NCBI GenBank assembly: GCA_021292165.1
Contig: CM037880.1
Coordinates: 224,842,467-224,906,466 of the forward strand
Direction: 5' to 3'
DNA: 64,000 nt
Origin: Shinisaurus crocodilurus
Taxonomy: Eukaryota > Chordata > Lepidosauria > Squamata > Shinisauridae
The first letter of the stretch is position 1; each line of letters opens with the position of its first letter. A program made the position numbers and the translations under genes. Positions 10,601-25,241 of this stretch are shown piece after piece. A model generated the notes under the pieces. That model was given only the letters and a program-made list of their open reading frames with translations. It did not search any database and had not been told where the DNA came from.

Positions 10601-13600
10601 CTGCCAGCGACCCTCGGGTCCGGACTAGACGCGACGTTTGCACAGATGGCTTTTGTTTAACGAATCGCCTGCATGGGGCTGCGGAGGCAGGTGAGGTGGG
10701 TTGCTGCGGTCCCAGCCTGAATCAGCCCCCACACACGTGCGCACAGAGTTTTCACGATCGTAGGAACGCTCCTGTTGGCACAGCAGGGAGAGGCAATTCC
10801 GGCCGGGGTGCAGCGGGCACAGAAGTTCCAGTTAGGCCCGTAAAATAGCGTTCTCTGCCTGAATCTAGTGACCTAGGCCATGGGGAGCAAGAGGAGGCCT
10901 GGCCTTGCTGCAGCGCTCTTGAAGAAGCAGCCAGCCCACAGGTCAAAGGGGTGGACTCAAGGTGGGCTTTTCCTGTAGCTGGGGACTCACCTTCCGGAGT
11001 CGCTCAAAGGAGTATTTCCTCTCTGGCTGCTCCTCGAGGTCCCTGTTGTCGCCCAGCGGCTCCTGGGTCAAAAAGGATAGCATGGCAATGAGAGTCCCAT
11101 TTTGCAATGATTTACAATAGTATAAGAACCAGCTTTTGTTGGTGGACCATGGAAGATTCCTGACAAAGTAAATTCATGCATATTTTCATGCATGTTCTTC
11201 CAAATGTATGCATCAATCGCACACATCTTTGAAATATAATAAATAAATATAATAAATAAATATAATAAATAAATATAATAAATAAATAAATCCAGTGTAT
11301 AGACCAAGGGCAAGGCCCTGAGAGAATCAGGTCAAGACTGCTGGCAGTTTGGCGCCTTTGGTCTCTCTGTCTTGAGATAAAGGACCGGTTGCAGTCCTTC
11401 ACACGTACGTTTGGGGGGGAAAGTATATGAAAAATCCGTACATTTGAAAAATGCATACAAACACACCTTAATCACTGGGAGAAGGATGCATACATTTCAA
11501 AGATGTGTGCGACTGATGCATACATTTGGAAGAACATGCATGAAAATATGCATGAATTTTCATGCAAACCCCCCCCCCCCAAAGATCGCCATCTGTTACA
11601 GCCATAGGTCGGAGTGCGCTTCAAGGTGCAACCTAGAGAACTTTGAGGAGCTCGAGCTTTGCTTGCACGCGCAGCCCTGCTTACGGAAGCACCAGCACCC
11701 CTCCAGGTGGGATTGCTCTGCGGATCACCTCACCTCCTCGGCGCTCTCAGAGGAGGGCTTCCTCTCTGGCTCTCCCTTGTGGTCCACACTGGGGCCTCTC
11801 TGCTTCTGCGTCAGAAAAGATAACATGCCGGTTTGCAATTATTTAGCATATGTTATGACCATTGCCTTTAGATAGGCCTTTGATGATTAATTTCATAAAG
11901 ACTGGCTTTTTAAACGCGTATATTGTTTTAGGCCATTTTTATTGACAATTGCTGTTGCCCGTCATGTCCTGCCTGTGGGATCCCGTGGGCAGCCGGTTGG
12001 CCACTGTGTGAACAGAATGCTGGACTAGATGGACCCTTGGTCTGATCCAGTATGGCTCTTCTGATGTTCTTAAAGTATGAACGGTTATTTCATTGGTATT
12101 TTTTTAATTGCCTGGAGAATATGAAATAAAAATATCTGGGTGAATTTGGGGTTTCAGAAGCATGGAGACACTGGGGGTTGGGGAGGCAAGGGGAGGCAGG
12201 AAGCTAAGCTGCACAAGCAAAAAGAACACCCCCCCCTTAAAGGAACACCACCATCACCCACACAGCCAATAGGCCAGACTCACAATGGCTGGGTCTAGAC
12301 GACACGATTTCTCCGTGCTTTGTTATCTCGGCTTAAGTTTGGGTTATAAGCCACCCCGACAACCTATGGCTTGTAGTTGGGGTTGTTTCACCCACAATGG
12401 GTTCTCGTGCCATCCAATCCCAGACAGCGTGACCCATTGTGGGTCAACCCCATTGGCAGGCGAGCCGCTTGGCAAGAGCGGCACAAACCCCTTTCCACTC
12501 TTGCCAAGTGGCTAGTGGGCGACCACCAGTGCCAGCCCCCCCCCAAAGTACCCAAGTGGCACTTGGGGGCAGCGGGCAAAGGCTTCCCTCACTCCCTGCT
12601 GCCACGGTGAGCCATTTTCGTGGGCCGCATCTTGATTTTCGATTTAAAACTATTATTTTTTTGAGATCATAAAAGCTGCTTCTCAAGGTGGCTTTCATGA
12701 TCCCAATTTAGTCATCCCTGAGCAGTCCCCCCAAGGGTCACCAGCAGTACCTTCAAGGGGCTGCCTAGGGTAGCTAAATATTTTTTTAGCCAAATTAATT
12801 TGTGCAAGTATTTGCAAAAACTAGTTTTAAAAAAATTATTGCCACCTGTGTGCAGCTACGGGCAATCACAGTTGTACGCAAGGGGCAACAGGGACCCTGG
12901 GGTGGCCAATGGGCAGGGGGTGCAGGTATGGAGATCTCCCCCCTCCATCCTTTTGAAGTATTTGACAGCTGTCAAGCTGAACTGATTGGTGCTTGTGAAA
13001 AGGGGGACTCAAACCCCCCTTTTCGTAAGAAGATCCTCAGGATTTGCCTCCCAACTGCCCCCTCCAGTTTGCCACTGTTCCCGTGGTGTTGCCACTTGCA
13101 CAAGTCCGACTAGAATTTTTTTTTAAAAAATTATGAAATAATCTGCACGCATTAGGGACGCTTTTTTTTTTTTTAAGAGGCCAACCACTGACAGACCCTC
13201 CAATGTGCCTTTTGGGCACTTTGGAGGGGCTGCCATGGGCTGTCAATTCAGAGATTGTTATTCATGATCTCCGAAAAAAAAGGTAAAGGGGGAAAAAGCA
13301 GCAGTGAGCCAAAAAGGGCTTGTGATCACGGAGGGGGAGAGGAGACAAGTTGGTTCTGTCACAGAGTCCCCCGCCGGGATACCTGCGAGAGGACGGCGGG
13401 GGAATAATAATAATAATAAATTTTATTTCTTACCCGCCTCTCCGTCTAGATCGAGGCAGGGAACAACAAAAATATAAAATACACAATACATACTATGAAA
13501 ACATCTTAAAACATATTAAAAACATCATAAAAACATCATTAAAACATTATTAAAACATCTTAAAATATCTAAAAAACATCTTAAAGGCAACCTAAAATTC

Positions 13601-16600
13601 CGCCGGATAGGCCTGCTGGAAGAGATCAGTCTTTATGGCTTTTTTAAATTCCAAGGGACTGGTGAGTTGACGAATCTCCTCCGGCAGGCCATTCCATAAT
13701 CTGGGAGCAGCAGAAGAAAAGGTCCTCTGGGTAGTACCCGTCAGCCTGGTTTTGGCTGACTGAAGTAAATTCTTCCCAGAGGACCTGAGTGTGCGGGGTG
13801 GATTGTATGGGAGAAGGCGATCCCGTAGATAGCCTGGACCCAAACCATGTAGGGCTTTAAAGGTAATAACCAACACTTTATACTTCGCCCGGAAACTGAT
13901 TGGCAGCCAGTGGAGTGCTTTTAAAACTAGTGTGATGTGAACACCCCTAGGTGTACCAGTAACCAGTCTGGCTGCCATATTTTGCACTAGTTGAAGTTCC
14001 CGGACTAGGTACAAAGGTAGCCCTATGTACAGCGCATTGCAGAAGTCGAGCCTCGAAGTTACCAGCGCGTGCACTACTGTTTTTAGTCCTCCGACTCTAG
14101 GAAGGGGCGCAGCTGGCGTATCAGCCGAAGCTGATAATAGGCACTCCTAGCCGTCGCATCTATCTGAGATGTCATTTGGAGCGACGGATCTAGAAGCACC
14201 CCCAAGCTGCGAACACAGTCTTTCAGGGGGAGTGTAACCCCATCCAGAACTGGTTGACATACCTCCAAACCCAGGTTGTGGCCTTTGACAGCAAGCACCT
14301 CCGTCTTGTCTGGATTCAGTTTCAGTTTATTTTTCCAGCCCCTTACTGCCTCCAGGCATTCATTCAGAGGAGACACACTGTCCTTAGCCGACGCTGTTGC
14401 CGAAGGCATAGAGAAATATATTTGGGTGTCATCAGCATACTGATAGCACCCCGCCCCATGCCCCCGGATGATCTCTCCCAGCGGTTTCATGTAGATATTA
14501 AATAGCATTGGGGAAAGAATAGCTCCTTGTGGCACACCACATAGCAGCTCCTTTTTGGAGGAGCAGCTATCCCCAAGCATCACCATCTGGAACCTACCCG
14601 AGAGGTAGGACCGGAACCACTGAAGCACAGTGCCCCCGATTCCCAGTCCCCTCAGGCGTTCCAGAAGGATACCATGGTCGATGGTATCGAAAGCCGCTGA
14701 GAGGTCCAGAAGCACCAACAGGGACACACTCCCCCTGTCGGTACTCAGGCGTAGATCATCTGCAAAGGCGACCATAGCAGTCTCAACTCCGTATCCTGCT
14801 CTGAAGCCAGTTTGAAATGGGTCTAGAAAATCGGTGTCATCCAAAACTGCCTGGAGTTGGAAGGCAACTGCCCTCTCGATCACCTTGCCCAAAAATGGAA
14901 GATTTGACACAGGGGGGGGACAACCCAAGGTAAGCCCTGTTGGGAGTGGGCAACACCGCTTGCTAGTTAATGGCTTGGGCCAGTGGGAGGTGATAGGTAA
15001 AGTGATTTGTGTCTTTCTTGACTGACCCTCTCTCTGGTAAATAAGGGGTTAATCTGCTTTAACAATTGCTTAGAATCAGAGAATCATAGAAAAGTAGAGT
15101 TGGAAGGGGCCTACAAGGCCATCGAGTCCAACCCCCTGCTCAATGCAGGAATCCAGGTCAAAGCATCCCTGACAGATGGCGGTCCAGCTGCACCTTGAAT
15201 GCCTCCAGACTGGGAGAGCCCACCACCTCCCTGGATAGTTGGTTCCATTGTCTTATTGCTCTGACAGTCATGTCCAGGCGGAATCTGGGTTCCTGTAACT
15301 TGAGCCCATTATTCCGTGTCCTGCAAACTGGGATGAAGGAGAAGAGATCCTGGCCCTCCTCTGTGTGACATCCCTTCAAGTACTGGAAGAGTGCGATCCT
15401 ATCTCCCTTCAGTCTCCTCTTCTGAAGGCTAAACATGCCCAGTTCTTTCCGTCTCTCCTCATAGGGCTTTGTTGCCCTTCTCTAGGCTCCTATATCTTGA
15501 CCACTCCCCCGGCCTCCCTCGCAGGCTCCTTTTTTCCCTTTCAATTTCATCTGGAATGAAGTGTTGTCTCTACCAGCTAAAGATATGTATGTATGTTTTT
15601 CTACTTTGAATAAAGCCTTAGATTTTTAATGTTTTCTTTTTCACCTTAACCATAAGTCTTAGCAGACCGTTTATTGCAACCACTGTCTGCAAACTCTGTG
15701 AAAACTAGAAGATATCCCCAAAGCCCGATCATCTGTCAGGTTGGGAAACCACTAACCCACCATAGCTTATTTGCCCACATGGGTTAGCGTGACATCATGT
15801 GAACCCGCCCAATGTCTGGACCCTCTGTAAAATTCCATAACTAAGCAGTGGTGCCCTAAAAGCCTCATCTGAAAGCCCCCATAATCAAACTTTGCTTTTT
15901 AGATGGAGGTTTTATTACAGACAAGCTCCTGCTGTCTGCTGAAGAGCGGTCATCCCAGCTGCCTTTGCAGAAGCTACTATCTTATCTATCAGGCCATGCG
16001 AACTTAAAAGTTTGTTGAACATGGGATGCATATGTTTCTTACTCAAGAGTATACTGGCCAGTTCAAAAGTATTTGCTAGGCATTGCTGTTTGAATTGACT
16101 GTTGCTCCTTGGAAGCTCACATATATGTAACTTTAATCTGAAAACTGACAGCTGCCTCAGGGGCACCAAACCAAGACATCTGGCTGTGCCAGAGACAAGG
16201 GGAACATGTGCAGCTTTGTGTTCCCCCACAATAACCTTCCGAATAAAGCTGAGCACACTTTATCTGGGCCATCTGACATCTCTGTCTGCATATGCCTGTC
16301 TGCATATTTGCTCTTCCATAAGAAGGGAACCCTGTCCTGTGAACTGGCCAGCCTTGAGCCACAAAGTGTACCAGTAAGAGAACGTTCCTCCTATCCCTTA
16401 CTGACATGCTGGAGAAATGGGCAAGAGTATGAGCATTGCATCACTTGGCCTCCTGCTTGTAGAATTTGGCTTCTGTGTGACCGTAGAAGCTTGGTTTGTG
16501 GCCTAGGGCAAGATGCCCCCCCCACTCCCGGCCCATGCCACTGGAGGAGAAAATGAACGAGGCACCTGGAGTTCCCACATCATTCCTTCCAGCCACTGCT

Positions 16601-16790
16601 TGCAGGTTTCATGCATGGCCTCTTTGGAGTCATCTCCGTCCACCGGCCAGGAGTCCAGCTCTTTGAAGAAATAATTGTGAGGATCCCGTATGCCCAGTTC
16701 CTTTATCAGATCCTTAATAACTGATCTGAAAGAAAAGACAGAAAGGAAACCAGAAACTGAACACAAACCTCCAATGGGAGAGACATGGAC

Positions 16791-16834
<44 letters not shown>

Positions 16835-19800
16835 CATGCGGCCACAAAGGTCAGAGCAAAAGGCACTACAGCGAAGCACCTGAACCATCTGCTAACTAAG
16901 GCTGCTTCCAGATGAAGGACTCCTGGCATTAACCATTCATTCATTCATTTTCGAATATCTGTGTATTGCTTCCCATTTTAAAAATCCCAAAGCAGTTTAC
17001 AGCAAATTATAAAACAATACATCATTATAGTAGTAGGCGATCACTCGTGACCGAGTAAGATTGTCTTCCAGGATAAAATTACAAAAGAAAATTATAAAAA
17101 GAGGGAATTGTAAAAAAAATTGTGTAGACTCTAGCGATTGGTCCGTAAGTGACTGCGGGGGCCAATTCTAGATCCACACAGCTTCCCACATACTGGGAGT
17201 ACGTAGCTTCCGACGGCATTGCTCACAGGGTTCTTCGGAACACGCAAGCCCACTCACCACTTCAAGGTGACGATCCGGCGAGGGGACATCATTATAACAC
17301 AACAATATTTAGACTAGTTAATGGTTTAACAACCCCAAGCACTGTGCTGCAATTCCACCTTTTTCTCCTTAACAGATTTTGTGCGTTAAGAAAAAAGATG
17401 GAAGAAGCCGTGGGGAAACACGGGAAGGATATCTGTGGAAGACGATGACACCCCCCAGGATCACGCTGCTAAGGGGGAGATGAACCCGCTACCCCCTTTT
17501 GGCAAAAAAACCCTTCGCTGCTTTGCTTTTCGATTTACGGCTCACCAGTTGACAGCTGTCAAGTGAGCACAAGTTAACCTATATGCAGCCTCACTTTGCT
17601 GACGCCCATGGATGCCACCGACTGCACTTTTGACAGCGGCCACTCACCAGGATATTGGCCAAGCAAGGCTTCACATTTCGGGCAACCGTACGTGCCTACC
17701 CGTGCACATGTGCAATACCGAAAAGTTTTTTTTGTTGTTTTTTTTTAAATATGGTCTCAATTGCACACATTTCTGCTGCCCTCCCCCAAAAGAAAGGATA
17801 GAAAGCCACTGACGGTTGCTCCGAAGTGCCGGCACGGGGATCCGGAAAAGGAAAAACAACAACCTGTGAATGAAAACGGGGTCGCGATTGGAGCCAGGAG
17901 GGGAAAACAAGATGGGTTCAGGGATACCGACTGGAGGGCCAGGGGAGAACAACCCACGGTAAGCCCGATCGCCTGTCAGGCGCACCACGGGTTTCATAGA
18001 TTTCTTATAGAGTTGGAAGGAGCCTACAAGGCTATCGAGTCCAACTCCTTGCTCAATGCAGGAAACTAGAGGAGGGGTCTCCCATCCAAGTAACAACCAG
18101 GCTTGACCCTGCTTAGCTTTTGTTCCCACACTGCTAGCTTATTCACAGGGTGGATTGCCGTGTCATGCGAACTGGCCCAGCACGTGCGACGCGGCAGCTC
18201 TGCAGCATCTATCACTGACAGGGACCGGGTTCGCACGACAGGACAACCCACAGCGGGCTGTCAGCCTTGTTTTGTTTCAGGGTGGCTTGTCGTGCCGTCC
18301 GAACCTGGCGTGCTTTCCTCAGCAGGGTTTACTAACCGCACACACGCCACCCTGAGAGCCCTCGGCTTGTTGTTGGGTTGTCCGGGGTGGCTTGTTTTCA
18401 GGGTGCCTTGCTGCGACGTCCAAACCCGGCAGAGCGGCTCGTGCATTGCTTTGTGGGAAAGGGCTGCAGAGCCGCCTGACAAGAGCGGCGAAAAGCCCGG
18501 TCGCTCCTCGCGATCTCGCCAATGATACACCCTCTTGAGAGGACACTGGTCAATTTACTCTTCCACTTCCTCGCCTCCCTAGACAGTCACCCTTCCCCCC
18601 CGCCACCTTTGGGGAGACTTGTACAAATTTAACGTATCCCCCCCCCTTCTTTTTTCACCTTTACGGCACAACCTCAGCAGCCTCTAGCATTAGTGGGTTC
18701 CCCCCCCCCCAGCCGCCACCTTTAGGAGACTTGTGCAAATTGAACTGTATCTATTTTTGACTTTCCGGGAGATCTGCGCAAATCTGCTAAAGTGCATTAA
18801 GTGGAGTAACGGAGCAGGCGGCCGAGTTCGTGCCGCAAAGGCCCATGGGATACGTGCCGGGAGGAGGCGGGAGGACTGAGGGGGAAGCAAGGCATGGCAA
18901 GCCACGAAGCACCTGACCATGTGTCGGGAGTAACCTGGGCCAGCAAGCGAACAACCAGCCCACCGTGGCTTATTTTCAGGGTGGCTTTATTGTGACGTGC
19001 GAACCGGTCCATTCGTGCAGCCAGAGAACAGAATTACTATATCAAAGGATGAGTGGAACAAGATTTGGGATAGGCGAATATTGAAAAATATGTCTATAAG
19101 AATTAAAGAGAATTTTTATAAGCTAATTTGGAGATGGTATTTGACTCCAGTGAGATTAAATAGAATAGATAATAAATGTTCTCCAATGTGTTGGCGAGGA
19201 TGCCAGGAGTTGGGTACATATGCTCATATGTGGTGGAGTTGTAAAAATGTAATGGATTTTTGGAAAATGATTTTTGAGGAAATATCAGAAATTGTTGGAG
19301 CTGATTTAGAGGTATGCCCTACACTAGCTTTGCTATCAATAACGGAAAAGGTGATCGGTCCTCAAAATGTTAAAGAATTAATTATAGAATCATAGAATCA
19401 TAGAAAAGTAGAGTTGGAAGGGGCCTACAAGGCCATCGAGTCCAACCCCCTGCTCAATGCAGGAATCCAGGTCAAAGCATCTCTGACAGATGTCTGTCCA
19501 GCTGCACCTTGAATGCCTCCAGACTGGGAGAGCCCACCACCTCCCTAGGTAGTTGATTCCATTGTCTTATTGCTCTGACAGTCAGGAAATTTTTCCTGAT
19601 GTTTAGGTGGAATCTAGGTTCCTGTAACTTGAGCCCATTATTCCGTGTCCTGCAAACTGGGATGAACGAGAAGAGATCTTTGCCCTCCTCTGTGTGACAT
19701 CCCTTCAAATACTGGAAGAGTGCGATCATATCTCCCCTCAGTCTCCTCTTCTGAAGGCTAAACATGCCCAGTTCTTTCAGTCTCTCCTCATAGGGCCTTG

Positions 19801-22800
19801 TTTCCAGTCCCTTTATCATCCTTGTTGCCCTCCTCTGAACCCTCTCCAGTTTGTCTATGTCCTTCTTAAAGTGAGGTGCCCAGAACTGGACGCAGTACTC
19901 AAGATGAGGCCTAACCAGTGCCGAGTAAAGGGGAATTATCACTTCCCGCGATTTGGAAGCTATACTTCTATTAATACAGCCCAAAATTGCATTTGCCTTC
20001 TTTGCAGCCACATCGCATTGCTGGCTCATATTCAGTTTGTGATCTACCACAATTCCAAGATCCTTCTCACTTGTAGTATTGTTGAGCCAAGTGTCCCCCA
20101 TTCTGTAACTCTGCATTTGGTTTCCTCTCCCTAGGTGCAGCACTTGGCATTTATCCCTATTAAATTTCATTCTGTTGTTTTCGGCCCAGCGCTCCAGCCT
20201 ATCGAGGTCACTTTGAATTTTGTTTCTGTCTTCCAGAGTATTAGCTGTTCCACCCAACTTTGTGTCATCTGCAAATTTGATAAGCATTCCCTGTACCTCC
20301 TCATCCAAGTCATTAATAAAAATGTTGAAGAGCACCGGGCCCAGGACCGAGCCCTGTGGTACCCCGCTCGTTACCTCTCCCCAGTTTGAGAAGGAACCAT
20401 TATAAATTTGTTAACGGCAGGTAGACTAATGATAGCAAGGAAATGGAAAATTCAGCAAGTTTTCACTATTACTGATTGGTATAAAGAAGTATGGGATATG
20501 GCTTTGAATGATATGTTGACTTGTAATATTAAATGCAAAAGGGGTCAATTAAAGAAAAATAATTTCAAGGATATTTGGGGTTTATTTTTGGAATATGTGT
20601 TTAAAAAGGGGAAAGGGAGTTTACCCTGTCAAGATATGTTGTATTTTTGGAATAATGAACAATTATAGAGTTATTGGATTATTTGGTCCCATGGTGATGG
20701 GAGCACAATATTAGTTATATGTGTGTGTTATTTTCTTTGTATTGTTTAAAAATTTAAAAAAAATTAAAAAAAAAAAAGAGAGAGAACAGAATTACTGTGG
20801 TAAGCGGTATCCCTGCAGAGCAGAGCAGAACAGAGCAGGCCACCCCAAAGCTAGCTTCCAGTTGGCAAAGGGACTCCTTTCCCTCGCAGTTCCCTGTGCC
20901 TGGGGAAAGCCATGGAGGTGGAGATTCTTGTGCCGTGGGGTCCCATGCGCAGTACAGACGGAGGGTGCCGCACGCCGCCGAGGGAGCGTAGCCAGGGCAG
21001 TCTGGGAGCGGGAGGGGAGCAAGGCAGGGGGCAGTGGCGAAAAATCCCAGCTTCACATGTAAGCTGAGCTGGCAGTGAGTGACCCAGAAAGGGGCCTTGG
21101 GGCTGTGCCAGGCCGCTCCACAAAAATGTCGACCCAGCTGTGAAAAAGGTAAACTCCATGCTGGGCATAATCAGGAAAGGACTCAAAAATAAAACTGCCC
21201 TGATCATATATACTCCTCTTATATAAATCTGTGGTGTAACCACACTTGGGAATACTGTGCACAGTTCTGGTCACCGCTGCACCTAAAAAAGGACATTGTA
21301 GAGGTGGAAAAAGGGCAGAAAAGGACAACTCAGAAGATCCAGGGGCTGGAGCAGCTCCCCTATGCGGAAAAGTTACAACATTTGGGACCATTTATTAAGA
21401 GAAAAGGTGAGCAAGGGGGGACATGAATGATAGAGGTGTCCCAAATTATGCATGGTATGGAGAAAGAGGGTAGTTTTTCTTCCTCTCTCCTAATACTAGA
21501 ACCCAAATGCTGGGACATTCAGGACAGCTAAAAGGAAGTACTCCTTCAGACAACAAGAAAGTTAAATCATGGAATTCGGTGCCACAAGATGGTCACCAAT
21601 TTGGATGGCTTAAATTTATTTATTTATTGCATTTATACCCCGCCTTTTTTTCCTGCAAGGAACTCAAGGCGGCTTACATAATCCTCCTCCTCCTCCTCCT
21701 CTCCATTTTATCCTCACAACAACCCTGTGAGGTAGGTTAGGCTGATTGGACAAATGCATGGAGGAGAAGGCAGTCAATGGCTACCAGTCCTGATGGCTAC
21801 ATGCTACCTCCAGTATCGGTGGCAGCGTGGCCCATGTACTGCTGGGGAAGATGAGCGGGACGGTGCCGTTGCACTCACGTCCTGCTTGCGGATTTCCGAC
21901 AGGCAGCTGTTTGGCCACCTTGTGAACAGAATGCTGGAGGGGATGGACCCTTGCTCTGATCCAGCTTCAGGGCTCTCCTTAAGTTCCCTCTTACCACTGA
22001 GCGACCACAATCAGTTGGCACACATTTAAGGTTAGAGTGGGGACCCCAGTTGCTCCCCTCCTTCCAAAATGAGGCGCTGGGTGCAGGCCAGAGGGCTCTC
22101 CCCGTCACAAAGCCAAGGCCTGCCCCACTGCTGTGCGTGGAAGGATGCTCATCGCCCGAGGCAAGCGGCTTCCGCCATCCGCCAGGCCAGCGCCTGCAGC
22201 CTCCTTGGCACACCTACGCCAGGCAGGCGCTCACCTGATGGGGGCAGGAGACTTCAGGTAGTAGGCCATCAGCTCCTCCATCAGCTCCTTGCTGTTCTTG
22301 TTCAGTCTCAGGAGGGCACGCAGGGCAGCCAAGATGAACCTCCGCTGGTCCCTTTCCTAAAATGCGAAGGGAAGGCAGAGTGTCTTTGCCAGCGACCAGG
22401 CGACCCCGTGAAGCAACAACTTGCCAGGTCTGAACAGTGGTCCCCCCATGTAGCCCAGGATTGTCTGCTGACTGGTAGCAGCTCCCCAAGAGAAAAGGGG
22501 GGTGTCCTTCCCAGCCCTGCCACACGAGACTCTTCTTAACTGCTGGAGCAGGAAACAAGCGTCCCACCCTGAGCCACGACCCCTCCCAGCAGGACACTTC
22601 TGGGCCTGACCAACAGGGATGCTGAAGGTTGCGCCCAGTGGGCCTCCGTCCTTCCCTGGCAAGGGGGCGACATCCCACACAACACTCACAGGAGTGGGAA
22701 CCTGGTCGCTGTGGGAAGGACCGCCATTTCCCCACAACAACACTGCCTTGTGAGAGCACTGTGTGAAGATGCCGTGGCTCCACCCAGAAGAGCTGCCTTG

Positions 22801-25193
22801 AGAAAGACGCTGGGATTGCTTGTGACAGCCAGCTTCCGCCCCCTTTCCTCATCAAGAAGGTTTTTTCTCCTGAGGAGGACCCTCGTCCTTCGCATCCTTA
22901 CCACAACCCCGATGTGGACAAGGCCTGTTCTCCTTCTGAGTGGCTGCTCAATTAGGAATTTTCCCAGCAGCTTTACTCAATGGCTGGGGAACTGGGTCTG
23001 CCTAAATTCAGTAACCTGCCACTCCATACGCGCGCACACAGGTTCTCTCATGGAAGATTTTGGGCTGTATTAATAGAAGTATAGCTTCCAAATCGCGGGA
23101 AGTGATCATTCCCCTTTACTCGGCACTGGTTAGGCCTCATCTTGAGTACTGCGTCCAGTTCTGGGCACCTCACTTTAAGAAGGACATAGACAAACTGGAG
23201 AGGGTTCAGAGGAGAGCAACAAGGATGATAAAGGGACTGGAAACAAGGCCCTATGAGGAGAGACTGAAAGAACTGGGCATGTTTAGCCTTCAGAAGAGGA
23301 GACTGAGGGGAGATATGATCGCACTCTTCCAGTATTTGAAGGGATGTCACACAGAGGAGGGCAAAGATCTCTTCTCGTTCATCCCAGTTTGCAGGACACG
23401 GAATAATGGGCTCAAGTTACAGGAACCTAGATTCCACCTAAACATCAGGAAAAATTTCCTGACTGTCAGAGCAATAAGACAATGGAATCAACTACCTAGG
23501 GAGGTGGTGGGCTCTCCCACTCTGGAGGCATTCAAGGTGCAGCTGGACAGACATCTGTCAGAGATGCTTTGACCTAGATTCCTGCATTGAGCAGGGGGTT
23601 GGACTCGATGGCCTTGTAGGCCCCTTCCAACTCTTACTTTTCTATGATTCTATGATTCTAAGATGCTGGACAAGGTTCGTGTTGCATCACAGAGCAAGAG
23701 AGAGGGCGCAGCGCACCCCAAAGGCACAGAAATAAAGCTCTCACCAGAATGGACGGAACTTCATTCCTCTTGTTCAGGACGTAGATGACGGTGTCGTGGG
23801 CCACGGCTTTCATCCCATCCTCCAGCTCGTCCCTCAGGCCCATGATGGCACCCAGTATCTCCACCTTTGTGCCGAAGTCTGCCGTGAGCATGGCGGCTAG
23901 CAGTTTGTTCATGAACCCGTTCAAGCTCAGCTCAGGTGGGAAACCCTGGTGAGAGGGAAGGGAAGCTGTTGCCGAGGAGGAGCACCTCTGGACCGACCCA
24001 GCTCCTCCTCCTGCTCACAAAGGGCAACAAGCACTGGCCAAAGGCAGGAGGATTGCTCGAGGGAGCAGAAGACGCCTCAGGGCAAGTCAGCAGCACCACT
24101 TGCAGGAAGACCCACTGCGTGCGGAAAAGCAAAGATGGGCAAAACCCGCAACTGACCCGCACATCGCAGAAGAGGAACCCTACTGGTTCTTACAACTCTC
24201 TCACCCTTCTAATATCTCTAAAATATACACAGTGCACATGAGCTCTCTCTGGTGGTCTGTGTAGAATTCGCACATGGTATTGACACATGTCCTTTTGAAG
24301 TACCACTTCCACGGTCAGATTACTGGTTTCATTGCTCTGTTACTACTGGATCAAACCAGTCTGGAAATATGTACAGTCATGCCTTGGATGGAGAGCATAA
24401 TTCGTTCCGGAAACGTGCTTGTAATCCGAAACACTTATATCAAAACGAAATCCCCCCCAAAAAAATTTGTACAGAGATTTTTAATTTAAGCCGTACTACA
24501 GTACTTGTATTGCAAGACGTCGCTTGTATATCAAGTAAAAAATAAATAAATAAATATTTACAAATTTGCTTGTCTTGCAAAACGCTCTCAAACCAAGTTA
24601 CTTGCAATCCAAGGTATTACTGTACCAAGTTCTGAATACATACTGAGTTATGAAAATCACTGAGTTTAGATGGCACGCTAAAAAAGAAACAGGCAGATTT
24701 GTGGTATCCACATGTAAAAATGTGCATTTGTACATAGAGGGAAATCAAAATGGCAGGACCCTCCCCGCACACGCACGCTAACCTAGGGCACAACCCGGCA
24801 GGCGGGCCTCTTGCTCAAGCCTGCCCCCCCCCCCCGATGAACGGGAGCAGCACAAGAGCACTGCTTCGGCTGCCGCTCTCTGTTATCTGCATCTAGGACT
24901 CTAGAGACACAGAAGCAGCCCCACTGCGGCCTCCCTTTCTATCAAGAGGACGCCGACTTGACAGAGCAATACGCCAATGGAACCAACTCCCTAGGGAGGT
25001 GGTGGGCTCTCCCACTCTGGGGGCATTCAAGGTGCAGCTGGACAGACATCTGTCAGGGATGCTTTGACCTGGATTCCTGCATTGAGCAGGGGGTTGGACT
25101 CGATGGCCTGGTAGGCCCCTTCCAACTCTACTTTTCTATGATTCTATGACTCTGACGGATAGATGGTCCTTTGCGCCACCAGGAGGGCGGGGG

Positions 25194-25241
<48 letters not shown>

